A stretch of DNA of 7,734 nucleotides, taken from the NCBI GenBank assembly GCA_028287885.1, contig JAQBOT010000082.1:1-7734 (forward strand). The letters are read 5' to 3'. Positions 1-6,003 of the stretch are shown here, piece by piece (position 1 is the stretch's first letter; each line of letters opens with the position of its first letter). Origin of the DNA: Pedobacter sp. GTDB taxonomy: Bacteria > Bacteroidota > Bacteroidia > Sphingobacteriales > Sphingobacteriaceae. Below the pieces are notes generated by a model. That model did not search any database, was not told the DNA's origin, and saw nothing but the letters and a program-made list of their open reading frames with translations. Position numbers and translations under genes: made by a program.

Positions 1-1
1 C

Positions 2-391
2 GTAGCGCGACTGGTACGTGGACATGTTATGGCCTTAAAGGAAGTCGAGTTTGTTGAGGCTTCCAGAGGTTTAGGTTTTTCTACCAGGAGGATCAGTGTA
101 AAACACATCATCCCAAATATTGCAGGCCCCATTCTGGTGGTAGCTTCTGCAAATTTTGCCTCTGCAATATTGCTGGAGACCGGATTGAGTTTCCTCGGAT
201 TTGGTGCACAACCACCAATGCCAAGCTGGGGAACGATGATAAAGGAGCATTATGGATACATCATCATGGATGCTGCTTACCTCGCTGTTTTGCCAGGCCT
301 CGCAATAATGCTTACCGTCTATGCCTTCAATCTGTTGGCCATCGGATTAAGAGATGCTTTCGATGTAAAATCTCAAAACGTAACCGTTTAA
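2..391 (+). CDS. ABC transporter permease, OppC/DppC type (5' truncated)
   Basis: This is the C-terminal part of an inner-membrane permease of a peptide/nickel-type ABC importer. It would pair with a DppB/OppB-like permease and two ATPases, none of which is in the window. The reading frame is open to the window edge, and the residues before the first ATG (position 29) read VARLVRGHV, which matches the conserved region ahead of the EAA loop, so the true start lies upstream. The EAA cytoplasmic loop that contacts the ATPase follows: FVEASRGLG, then KHIIPNIAGP. After it come a hydrophobic span ending in LETGLSFLGFG, the family signature PPMPSWGTMI, and a last membrane helix (about LAVLPGLAIMLTVYAFNLLA) before the usual end GLRDAFD. 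The stop at 389-391 is where OppC/DppC proteins normally end, so the 3' end is intact. Substrate cannot be told from this fragment; oligopeptides are the likeliest guess. Confidence 0.93.
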   Translation, partial: VARLVRGHVMALKEVEFVEASRGLGFSTRRISVKHIIPNIAGPILVVASANFASAILLETGLSFLGFGAQPPMPSWGTMIKEHYGYIIMDAAYLAVLPGLAIMLTVYAFNLLAIGLRDAFDVKSQNVTV

Positions 392-398
392 TATTTCT

Positions 399-406
399 TA
401 ACTTTG
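399..406 (+). promoter_or_regulatory. Putative Bacteroidota -7 promoter box before rnhB
   Basis: TAACTTTG matches the Bacteroidota consensus TAnnTTTG exactly. It ends only 4 nt before the rnhB ATG. No TTG element is visible at the usual -33 distance. If the box is used, transcription would begin about at the start codon, giving a leaderless or nearly leaderless mRNA. rnhB may also be read through from the permease gene 19 nt upstream. Confidence 0.45.
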
Positions 407-410
407 CGGT

Positions 411-1022
411 ATGTTAATCAATTGTTTCCAGAAGGATCTTATAGAAGCGGGATGTGATGAAGCGGGTAGGGGTTGTCTGGTTGGGCCGGTGTACGCGGCT
501 GCAGTCATTTTGCCAAGGAAATTCAGATCCAAACACCTTAACGACTCTAAAAAACTGAGTCATGAACAGCGCGTTGAACTGAGAGCAATCATTGAAGACA
601 AGGCAATCTGCTGGGCAGTAGGGTCGGTGGATAATATTGAAATCGATGAAATTAACATTTTAAATGCTTCATTTCTTGCCATGCACCGGGCTATAGAAAA
701 GCTGCTTGTTATCCCCCAGTTCTTAAGTATCGATGGAAATCGCTTCAATGCATATTCAGATATCCCGCATTCCTGCATCATTAAAGGTGACGGTAAGTAT
801 TTGAACATCGCGGCAGCATCTATCTTAGCCAAGACCCACCGTGATGAATATATGACCAGGATTTCTCTTGAACATCCGGATTATAACTGGCATCAGAATA
901 AGGGGTACGCAACCTCTGCACACCGCCTGGTGTCATTGGAGCGGGGACTAACCCCTTACCACCGTAAAACATTTACGATTACCCATCCTTCGCTTGACAG
1001 ATATGTAGATGTTGAAGGATAA
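411..1022 (+). CDS. rnhB: Ribonuclease HII
   Basis: A 203-residue cytoplasmic endonuclease that cuts the RNA strand of RNA/DNA hybrids and nicks beside single ribonucleotides misincorporated in DNA, starting ribonucleotide excision repair. All family landmarks are present: DEAGRG at 16-21 with metal-binding D16 and E17, DSKKL at 45-49, the third catalytic aspartate D108 in SIDGNRF, and AAASILAKTHRDEYM at 134-148 carrying the fourth carboxylate D145. The substrate-recognition end NKGYATSAH is also conserved. Length is typical for the family. The ATG at 411 is chosen because it gives the short N-terminus usual in this group, about 15 residues before DEAGRG, and no other start fits. It lies 19 nt after the permease stop and 17 nt before the glycosyltransferase start, so it may share a transcript with both. 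Confidence 0.97.
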   Translation: MLINCFQKDLIEAGCDEAGRGCLVGPVYAAAVILPRKFRSKHLNDSKKLSHEQRVELRAIIEDKAICWAVGSVDNIEIDEINILNASFLAMHRAIEKLLVIPQFLSIDGNRFNAYSDIPHSCIIKGDGKYLNIAAASILAKTHRDEYMTRISLEHPDYNWHQNKGYATSAHRLVSLERGLTPYHRKTFTITHPSLDRYVDVEG

Positions 1023-1039
1023 TTTGTATTTTCATAGTA

Positions 1040-2242
1040 TTGAAAGCTTTATTTTTAACAAACCGGGTCCCTTTTCCGCCTAAAAGCGGCTATCCTATTG
1101 TTGTTTATAATACAATAAAAGGCCTGCTTGCCCTGGGCGTAGAAATCACTTTGTTTAGCATTAATCCAATTCAGCACTGGGTCGATACCGATGACATCTA
1201 TGATCCGGTTTTCGAGAGTATCCAGTTCCATAGCTATGAGATGGACGCCGAAATCAGCATCTGGGACGCGGTAGTTAACATCTTTTCTAACCAGCCTTTA
1301 AATGTATACAGGTTCTATGCGGATGGTGCAGCCCACGCGCTGGAGAACATCCTTAAGGAAGCCGAGTTTGACATTATCCAATTTGAAAGTCTCTTTGTTG
1401 TCCCATATCTGGACATTGTTAAAGCAAACAGTAAGGCACGTTTAGTTTACAGAGCACACAACATTGTTTATGATGTTTGGGAACGCGTATCTCAGTCTGA
1501 AAAGTTTGGGCCCAGGAGGCAATATCTTCAATTTTTAGCGAGCCGGTTAAAAGCTTATGAAATGGAGCAAATCAATCGCTTCCATAAGATCTTTGCCATC
1601 AGCGAGCCAGACCGCCAGAACATACTTAAAATTGGATGCGAGGTTAGCCTGGATGTATTTCCGGTGGCTTTAGATTTTAGTCAGTATAAAGCGGTGCCAA
1701 CAATAACCAACTTTCCTACCTTATTTCATCTTGGCTCAATGGATTGGGGCCCGAACAGGGAGGGTATTGAATGGTTTTTAAGTGAGGTTTGGCCAGACAT
1801 AGAAGAATTAAACAGTGAACTGCGGTTCTATATCGCGGGGAAGAACATGCCGAAGCATCTATTCGATTATGATTCAGATAACGTCGTTGTGGAGGGGCAG
1901 GTGCTTGATGCGGTTGAGTTTATTAATTCCAAAGCAATCATGATTGTGCCTTTGCTCTCCGGAAGTGGGATGCGCGTAAAGATCCTGGAAGGTATGGCCA
2001 TGAATAAGTGCGTTATCGCAACCACAATTGCAGCAGAGGGCATTCAATGTGAGCATGGTAAGGATATCCTCCTCGCAGATACCCCGGATGAGTTTTACCG
2101 CTGCATTCTTCAATGCATCACCAACCCCACCAAGTGGAAGGAAATTGGCGACAATGCAAGGAAAACCGCAGAGCGTCACTACGATATCGCGTCGATCTCT
2201 GCACGCATGTACAGCGCGTATAAGCAATTACTAAATGCGTAA
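1040..2242 (+). CDS. GT4-type glycosyltransferase (GT-B fold), TTG start
   Basis: A 400-residue soluble glycosyltransferase predicted to move a sugar from a nucleotide-sugar donor to an acceptor in surface polysaccharide, glycolipid or glycoprotein synthesis; donor and acceptor cannot be inferred. The N-terminal acceptor domain begins [19 protein letters not shown], with the glycine-containing loop at about 13-18, and includes RAHN at 138-141. The C-terminal donor domain opens with LGSMDWGPN (231-239) and holds the signature [19 protein letters not shown] with E317, then AAEGI with E333. No transmembrane helix is seen. The start is TTG: upstream in this frame there is no ATG, GTG or TTG before an in-frame stop at 1013-1015, and the protein start predicted here matches the usual family N-terminus. 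It follows rnhB by 17 nt with no clear promoter between, suggesting cotranscription. No other glycan genes are nearby, so it is an orphan rather than part of a visible polysaccharide cluster. Confidence 0.92.
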   Translation: MKALFLTNRVPFPPKSGYPIVVYNTIKGLLALGVEITLFSINPIQHWVDTDDIYDPVFESIQFHSYEMDAEISIWDAVVNIFSNQPLNVYRFYADGAAHALENILKEAEFDIIQFESLFVVPYLDIVKANSKARLVYRAHNIVYDVWERVSQSEKFGPRRQYLQFLASRLKAYEMEQINRFHKIFAISEPDRQNILKIGCEVSLDVFPVALDFSQYKAVPTITNFPTLFHLGSMDWGPNREGIEWFLSEVWPDIEELNSELRFYIAGKNMPKHLFDYDSDNVVVEGQVLDAVEFINSKAIMIVPLLSGSGMRVKILEGMAMNKCVIATTIAAEGIQCEHGKDILLADTPDEFYRCILQCITNPTKWKEIGDNARKTAERHYDIASISARMYSAYKQLLNA

Positions 2243-2269
2243 AATTGTGTACTTTTGTCTGCAATTTTA
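2240..2269. repeat. 8-bp inverted repeat framing the gcvT promoter box
   Basis: TAAAATTG (2240-2247) and CAATTTTA (2262-2269) are perfect reverse complements separated by 14 nt. The spacer contains the TACTTTTG promoter box. The right arm is followed by A residues, not T, so it does not resemble an intrinsic terminator for the + strand. It could be an operator or an mRNA 5' structure, or chance in an AT-rich gap. Confidence 0.5.
2250..2257 (+). promoter_or_regulatory. Putative -7 promoter box for gcvT
   Basis: TACTTTTG is an exact match to TAnnTTTG, placed 20 nt before the gcvT ATG at 2278. It predicts a short leader of roughly 14 nt. No convincing -33 TTG is present at the usual spacing. 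Its position, after the preceding gene's stop and before the conserved GcvT start, argues that gcvT has its own promoter and that the upstream in-frame TTG at 2245 is not a start. A leader this short cannot hold a glycine riboswitch. Confidence 0.55.
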
Positions 2270-2277
2270 AAAAACGT

Positions 2278-3357
2278 ATGAAAGATACCTCTTTAACAAA
2301 AAAACACATTTCATTGGGTGCTAAGATGGTGCCATTTGCCGGATACAATATGCCAGTGCAGTATGAAGGCATCAATACAGAACATGCTACAGTAAGAAAT
2401 GGAGTAGGGGTCTTTGACGTTTCACATATGGGTGAATTCATCTTTAAAGGAGAAAAAGCCTTGGATTTGATTCAACGTGTAACCAGCAATGATGTATCTA
2501 AATTATATGATGGCAAAATTCAATACTCGTGCCTGCCAAATGAAGACGGCGGTATTGTAGACGATCTTCTTGTATATCGTTTGAATGAACAAGCATATAT
2601 GGTTGTTGTAAATGCAAGCAACATTGAAAAAGATTGGAACTGGTTCTCAAAATACAATACCGAAGGTGTTGAAGTGCATAATATTTCTGAAAAGACTTCT
2701 TTGTTGGCCATACAGGGGCCAAAAGCGGCCGAGGCTTTGCAAAGCTTAACAGATATTGACCTTGGATCTATGGAATACTACACCTTTAGCAAAGGGAAGT
2801 TTGCAGGTGTTGACAATGTCCTGGTATCTGCTACAGGATATACTGGCGCTGGTGGTTTTGAGATCTATTTTGATAATGAGCATGCCGAGAAGATCTGGGA
2901 TGCCATATTTGAGGCCGGTAAAGAATTTAATATCAAACCAATTGGTTTAGGTGCGAGGGATACTTTAAGGCTGGAAATGGGGTTCTGTTTATACGGAAAT
3001 GATATTGATGATACCACATCGCCAATCGAAGCCGGATTAGGCTGGATAACCAAGTTTACGAAGGAGTTTACGAATAGTGCCGCCTTACTCGCCCAGAAAG
3101 AAGCTGGTGTAAAAAACAGGCTGGTAGGATTTGAAATGATCGACCGCGGTATTGCCCGCCACGATTATCAAATTGCTGATGCAGAAGGCAATGTTATTGG
3201 TCGTGTTACCTCAGGTACGCAATCGCCATCCTTACAAAAAGCCATCGGCATGGGCTACGTTAGCAAAGCCTTTGCAAAGGAAGGTACCGAAGTTTACATC
3301 CTTATCCGGAACAACAAGCTTAAAGCTAAGGTTGTTAAGTTCCCTTTTGTTAAATAA
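2278..3357 (+). CDS. gcvT: Aminomethyltransferase (glycine cleavage system T protein)
   Basis: A 359-residue cytoplasmic T protein of the glycine cleavage complex. It takes the aminomethyl group from the lipoyl arm of GcvH and passes the one-carbon unit to tetrahydrofolate, giving 5,10-methylene-THF and ammonia. The N-terminal folate-binding domain carries [12 protein letters not shown] (20-31), FDVSHMGEF (46-54), TSNDVSKL and [10 protein letters not shown]; one of the aspartates D95/D96 corresponds to the catalytic aspartate of the family. [11 protein letters not shown] and then [19 protein letters not shown] follow, with SPIEAGLGW and the C-terminal barrel motif [21 protein letters not shown]. 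Length is standard. The open frame extends back to TTG 2245, but that adds 11 non-conserved residues overlapping the promoter box, whereas [14 protein letters not shown] at 2278 is the usual family start. gcvH and gcvP are not in the window, as is common in this phylum where gcv genes are scattered. Confidence 0.97.
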   Translation: MKDTSLTKKHISLGAKMVPFAGYNMPVQYEGINTEHATVRNGVGVFDVSHMGEFIFKGEKALDLIQRVTSNDVSKLYDGKIQYSCLPNEDGGIVDDLLVYRLNEQAYMVVVNASNIEKDWNWFSKYNTEGVEVHNISEKTSLLAIQGPKAAEALQSLTDIDLGSMEYYTFSKGKFAGVDNVLVSATGYTGAGGFEIYFDNEHAEKIWDAIFEAGKEFNIKPIGLGARDTLRLEMGFCLYGNDIDDTTSPIEAGLGWITKFTKEFTNSAALLAQKEAGVKNRLVGFEMIDRGIARHDYQIADAEGNVIGRVTSGTQSPSLQKAIGMGYVSKAFAKEGTEVYILIRNNKLKAKVVKFPFVK

Positions 3358-3365
3358 TACTTTTC
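3358..3365 (+). promoter_or_regulatory. Weak -7-like box before the comB-family gene
   Basis: TACTTTTC matches TAnnTTTG at 7 of 8 positions if the two free positions are counted, and ends 9 nt before the ATG at 3375. A TTG at 3332-3334 lies 23 nt upstream, at the outer limit of usual spacing. It may give comB its own transcript in addition to read-through from gcvT. Confidence 0.3.
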
Positions 3366-3374
3366 TGAATATCA

Positions 3375-4130
3375 ATGCAAAGAAAAATTGAAGTCTGTGT
3401 AACCCCTGCATTATTGGGCTTATATGATATTAAAGATAGCATTGTCGTTGTTATCGACATCTTACGGGCAACGTCGTCCATCGTGTACGGGATTGACAAC
3501 GGTGCAAATGCAATTATTCCAGTCGCAAATGTAGAGGATTGCCTTAATTATACAGACAATGGCTACTTACTTGCTGCAGAGCGTAATGGCTCCGTAGTAG
3601 ATGGTTATGACTTTGGAAACTCTCCTTTTTCATATACAAAAGAACGTGTGGGCGGCAAAACCGTTGTGCTTACCACAACGAACGGAACCAAAGCCTTACA
3701 TATGGCCCGAAGCAGAGCCAAGCAGGTTGTTGTTGGTTCGTTTTTAAACCTGCAATCTTTAAGTAATTGGCTCAAAACTCAGGATAATGACGTGTTGCTA
3801 CTTTGTGCCGGTTGGAAAGATCACTTTAATCTGGAGGACACCTTGTTTGCTGGGGCGGTTGTGAATGCAATACGGGCAGGTTTTACAGAGTTCGACGACT
3901 CCTGCGTAGCCGCAGAGGATCTATATCTTCTTGCGAAAAATAATCTTAGGGCATACATCTCAAAATCATCACACAGTCACCGTTTGGCAGCGTTAAACAT
4001 TGAAGAGGATGTTCAATTCTGTTTGCAATTGAACATTTGCGATGCGATACCTGTATTAATAGGCGACAATCTCGTTCGCTTACAATTAGATCAAATCCCT
4101 GAATCTAGCTTAACAGAGCATGTAAATTAA
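3375..4130 (+). CDS. comB: 2-phosphosulfolactate phosphatase family protein
   Basis: A 251-residue protein of the Mg2+-dependent ComB family (EC 3.1.3.71), whose characterised members remove phosphate from (R)-2-phospho-3-sulfolactate to give 3-sulfolactate. Conserved blocks in order: VVVIDILRATSSI (24-36), AAERNGSVVDGYDFGNSP (67-84), VVLTTTNGTKAL (97-108), GSFLN (121-125) and LCAGWKDHFNLEDTLFAGA (143-161). These cover the family's active-site region, and nothing looks missing. It starts 17 nt after gcvT and ends at a shared bidirectional terminator. In methanogens ComB serves coenzyme M synthesis and in sporulating Bacillus sulfolactate formation. Bacteroidota make neither coenzyme M nor Bacillus-type spores, so the physiological substrate here is uncertain; a link to sulfolactate, or to cysteate for sulfonolipids, is inference only. 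No comA- or comC-like gene is adjacent. Confidence 0.9.
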   Translation: MQRKIEVCVTPALLGLYDIKDSIVVVIDILRATSSIVYGIDNGANAIIPVANVEDCLNYTDNGYLLAAERNGSVVDGYDFGNSPFSYTKERVGGKTVVLTTTNGTKALHMARSRAKQVVVGSFLNLQSLSNWLKTQDNDVLLLCAGWKDHFNLEDTLFAGAVVNAIRAGFTEFDDSCVAAEDLYLLAKNNLRAYISKSSHSHRLAALNIEEDVQFCLQLNICDAIPVLIGDNLVRLQLDQIPESSLTEHVN

Positions 4131-4136
4131 ACTAAC

Positions 4137-4176
4137 GAAAGGTTAATTCTACACTTAAAGCTAGGATTAACCTTTT
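4137..4176. terminator. Bidirectional intrinsic terminator between comB and gldB
   Basis: A long hairpin occupies the whole 36-nt convergent gap. Arm 4138-4147 (AAAGGTTAAT) pairs perfectly with 4166-4175 (ATTAACCTTT). The stem continues inward through a T-G wobble (4148/4165) and CTA/TAG (4149-4151 with 4162-4164), leaving a 10-nt loop at 4152-4161. A G-T wobble at 4137/4176 extends it outward. Reading +, the right arm ends in TTTT; reading -, the transcript continues into TTTCGTTAGTTTAATTT. The right arm overlaps the gldB stop codon and last codons, so one structure can end both transcripts. Confidence 0.75.
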
Positions 4177-5207
4177 GTAATTTTAGGCTTATAGCCAGAG
4201 TGTCGCAAGATCTTCTCCGCGTCCCGCTCTGCCATAAGTTCCCGCAGCGTTACCTTTGGGTTTTCTTCCATATACTTCCTTACGATTTGCCATCCCACCC
4301 ATACACCCAGCTTTGGAGCAGATTCTTTTTTCTCGCCAACACCAGGCGTAAAGGGGCCTTCGCTTAAGTAAACCTGCATTTTTTGATAATCAGTATTGAA
4401 GAGCAGATCGCTTTCCATGAAAAAGCCCCATAAGTTTCCTTCATAGGTTTTGCACCAGGCAAGTTGCTTAGCCGTATACCCGATCTTTACTGAATCTGGT
4501 ACACTTTCCGCGAGCACCTGGTCCATAAAGTATAGTATTTTGCCATTTTGGATCATCTTGGAGAGGAGGGTACGGTCTTCATCACGTTCTGGAAAAAGGT
4601 CTTCCCTTGCGAAAGTCTCGGTGAGCCTTGGTACCACATATTCCGGACTAAACCTGCGGGACAAATATCTGGGTACATTTTGTACAATTGCACCATAGAA
4701 GCGGCTGTCCTTGCCAAGAAACATGTCCATGCCAATGCCCATATAATCATCACCCACCGGGGTCTGAACTTCAAACCCCGAAACAAAGGAGATAAATTTT
4801 GGCACCCGGGTCTTCGGATAGTAATACAACACATGCTTGAAAGCTTCGGTTAGATCTCGTTCAATTGGGGTCAGGTCTTTAAACACGCTATCTGCATCAT
4901 GCGACAAGTCTTTATAGGCTTGATCCTTATATAAAACCTGTAATATCTCTGGTCCTGAAAACTGACCGTTTCCTACAATTCTATTTACATAATCGCTGTA
5001 AAAGTACCCGTACTTCTGTTTTAATTGAGCATCGGTTTGTTCCAATGGCTTGGACTGTCCGGCAAACAAGTCTATATCGAAACGTGCAATTTCAATGTCT
5101 AGTTTGATATTGCTTACGTCTGGACGCTTGTCCCGCTTGCATGAAAATAAAGTAACCAGACAGATAAAAAATAGATAAATTTGGAAATATTTTACGGTAT
5201 AGCTCAT
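4167..5207 (-). CDS. gldB: Gliding motility-associated lipoprotein GldB
   Basis: A 346-residue predicted lipoprotein of the GldB family, which is needed for gliding in Flavobacterium johnsoniae and is found across Bacteroidota, including non-gliders. The N-terminus has K6, a hydrophobic stretch (about 7-21) and a lipobox TLFSC with the lipidated cysteine at 23, followed by charged residues KRDKR. Family blocks follow: IEIARFDIDLF (38-48), LKQKYGYFY (62-70), FKHVLYYYPKTRVPK (123-137), MGIGMDMFLGKDSRFY (156-171), KIGYTAKQLAWC, WVGWQIVRKYM (303-313) and HSGYKP near the C-terminus (336-341). The ATG at 5207 is the start because it yields the complete signal peptide and sits 7 nt behind an exact promoter box. 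gldC, its usual partner in flavobacteria, is not next to it. Its exact biochemical role is unknown; it is thought to act in the cell envelope with the gliding/type IX secretion apparatus. Confidence 0.92.
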   Translation of the reverse strand: MSYTVKYFQIYLFFICLVTLFSCKRDKRPDVSNIKLDIEIARFDIDLFAGQSKPLEQTDAQLKQKYGYFYSDYVNRIVGNGQFSGPEILQVLYKDQAYKDLSHDADSVFKDLTPIERDLTEAFKHVLYYYPKTRVPKFISFVSGFEVQTPVGDDYMGIGMDMFLGKDSRFYGAIVQNVPRYLSRRFSPEYVVPRLTETFAREDLFPERDEDRTLLSKMIQNGKILYFMDQVLAESVPDSVKIGYTAKQLAWCKTYEGNLWGFFMESDLLFNTDYQKMQVYLSEGPFTPGVGEKKESAPKLGVWVGWQIVRKYMEENPKVTLRELMAERDAEKILRHSGYKPKITKG

Positions 5208-5214
5208 TGTAGCG

Positions 5215-5222
5215 CAAATATA
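5215..5222 (-). promoter_or_regulatory. Putative -7 promoter box for gldB
   Basis: On the - strand this reads TATATTTG, an exact match to TAnnTTTG, 7 nt before the gldB ATG. No TTG is visible at the -33 distance. Transcription would begin at or within a few bases of the start codon, so the gldB mRNA is predicted to be leaderless or nearly so. Confidence 0.55.
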
Positions 5223-5272
5223 AGGAGATCAGGCATGAAAAATGCAGGATTCTGCGCGCCAATAAAAAGTAC

Positions 5273-5280
5273 CAGATTTG
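5273..5280 (+). promoter_or_regulatory. Possible -7-like box for the outer-membrane barrel gene
   Basis: CAGATTTG differs from TAnnTTTG only at the first base and lies 25 nt before the ATG at 5306. It is the best + strand candidate in the 98-nt divergent region, but no -33 element accompanies it. It would also drive nadE if the two genes are cotranscribed. Confidence 0.3.
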
Positions 5281-5305
5281 GCCTTAATCGAACTAAATGC
5301 ATATT

Positions 5306-5977
5306 ATGAAAAAACTCTTTGTTGCACTTTTGTTTCTTAGCTTAACAAGCCCTCTTTTTGCGCAGCAGGCTGCGTTGCCTTACGACTTCAGATTAGGTTT
5401 AACCGCTCATCCAACGTTTGGTTGGATAAAGGCGGAGAATGGTAAGGGTAATGGACTCGGTTTAGGTTTTTCTTATGGTTTGATTGGTGATTTCGACTTC
5501 GCCGAGAACTACAGTTTTAGTACCGGACTTACCGTTACCACAATCAATGGAAAAAGTACAGAGATCAATCCCCCGCCTTACTATGATCCTGCTATTAATA
5601 CGCCGACTGCCTACAACATCAGATATAAGCTTCAATACATAGAGGTTCCCTTAACGGTGAAGCTTAAAACAGCTAAAATTGGAACGGTAAGATGGTACGG
5701 ACAATTTGGGCTATCAAACGATTTCAACATTGCTGCGCGCCAAGATGTTGAGCAAGTAGGCGGCGTCCAAATTGCTGATGATGTTAATGCTAAAGATCTA
5801 ATTAATTTTTATAGGGCAGGGCTGATTCTTGGTGGTGGTGGTGAGTTCGATGTTGCTCCACATACCAGTTTAACCTTAGGACTGACTTTCAATAACGGAT
5901 TTACAAACATCAGCGACACAGATAATGGCACTGTAAAGAACCATTATTTGGGTTTAAACTTTGGCGTTTTCTTCTAA
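5306..5977 (+). CDS. PorT-family outer-membrane beta-barrel protein
   Basis: A 223-residue secreted protein predicted to fold as a small beta-barrel in the outer membrane (OMP_b-brl_2/PorT-like family). The start at 5306 gives a clean signal peptide, MKKLFVALLFLSLTSPLFA, with cleavage before Q20; the ATG at 5297 only adds MHI. The mature part alternates short amphipathic strands with glycine-rich turns. GLGLGFSYGLIGDFDF (50-65), YSFSTGLTV (69-77) and especially YKLQYIEVPLTVKLKT (107-122) are typical of this family. A proline-rich stretch (NPPPYYDP, 88-95) probably forms a surface loop. The protein ends in LGLNFGVFF, with the terminal aromatic residue recognised by the BAM machinery. It is not clearly the true type IX secretion protein PorT; the specific function is unknown. 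It is divergent from gldB and 26 nt upstream of nadE. Confidence 0.87.
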   Translation: MKKLFVALLFLSLTSPLFAQQAALPYDFRLGLTAHPTFGWIKAENGKGNGLGLGFSYGLIGDFDFAENYSFSTGLTVTTINGKSTEINPPPYYDPAINTPTAYNIRYKLQYIEVPLTVKLKTAKIGTVRWYGQFGLSNDFNIAARQDVEQVGGVQIADDVNAKDLINFYRAGLILGGGGEFDVAPHTSLTLGLTFNNGFTNISDTDNGTVKNHYLGLNFGVFF

Positions 5978-6003
5978 TAAAAACACAACAAACACGATTA
6001 TCA

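Noticed and set aside
1874..2227. 117-codon open frame on the - strand inside the glycosyltransferase gene
   Set aside because: It lies opposite the conserved donor domain, shows no recognisable domain, and is best explained as an antisense shadow.
2245..2277. N-terminal extension of gcvT from an in-frame TTG
   Set aside because: It adds 11 residues with no family support and covers the putative promoter box; the ATG at 2278 gives the normal GcvT N-terminus.
2243..2277. Glycine riboswitch upstream of gcvT
   Set aside because: The gap is 35 nt and the predicted leader about 14 nt, far too short for a glycine aptamer.
3152..3391. 79-codon + frame running from gcvT into comB
   Set aside because: It overlaps conserved coding sequence in another frame in both genes and has no recognisable content.
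4548..4853. Open frames on the + strand opposite gldB
   Set aside because: gldB is clearly coding on the - strand with conserved motifs throughout; these frames show no protein-like features.
5297..5305. ATG at 5297 as start of the barrel protein
   Set aside because: Starting at 5306 gives a standard MKK signal peptide; the extra MHI adds nothing, though it cannot be fully excluded.
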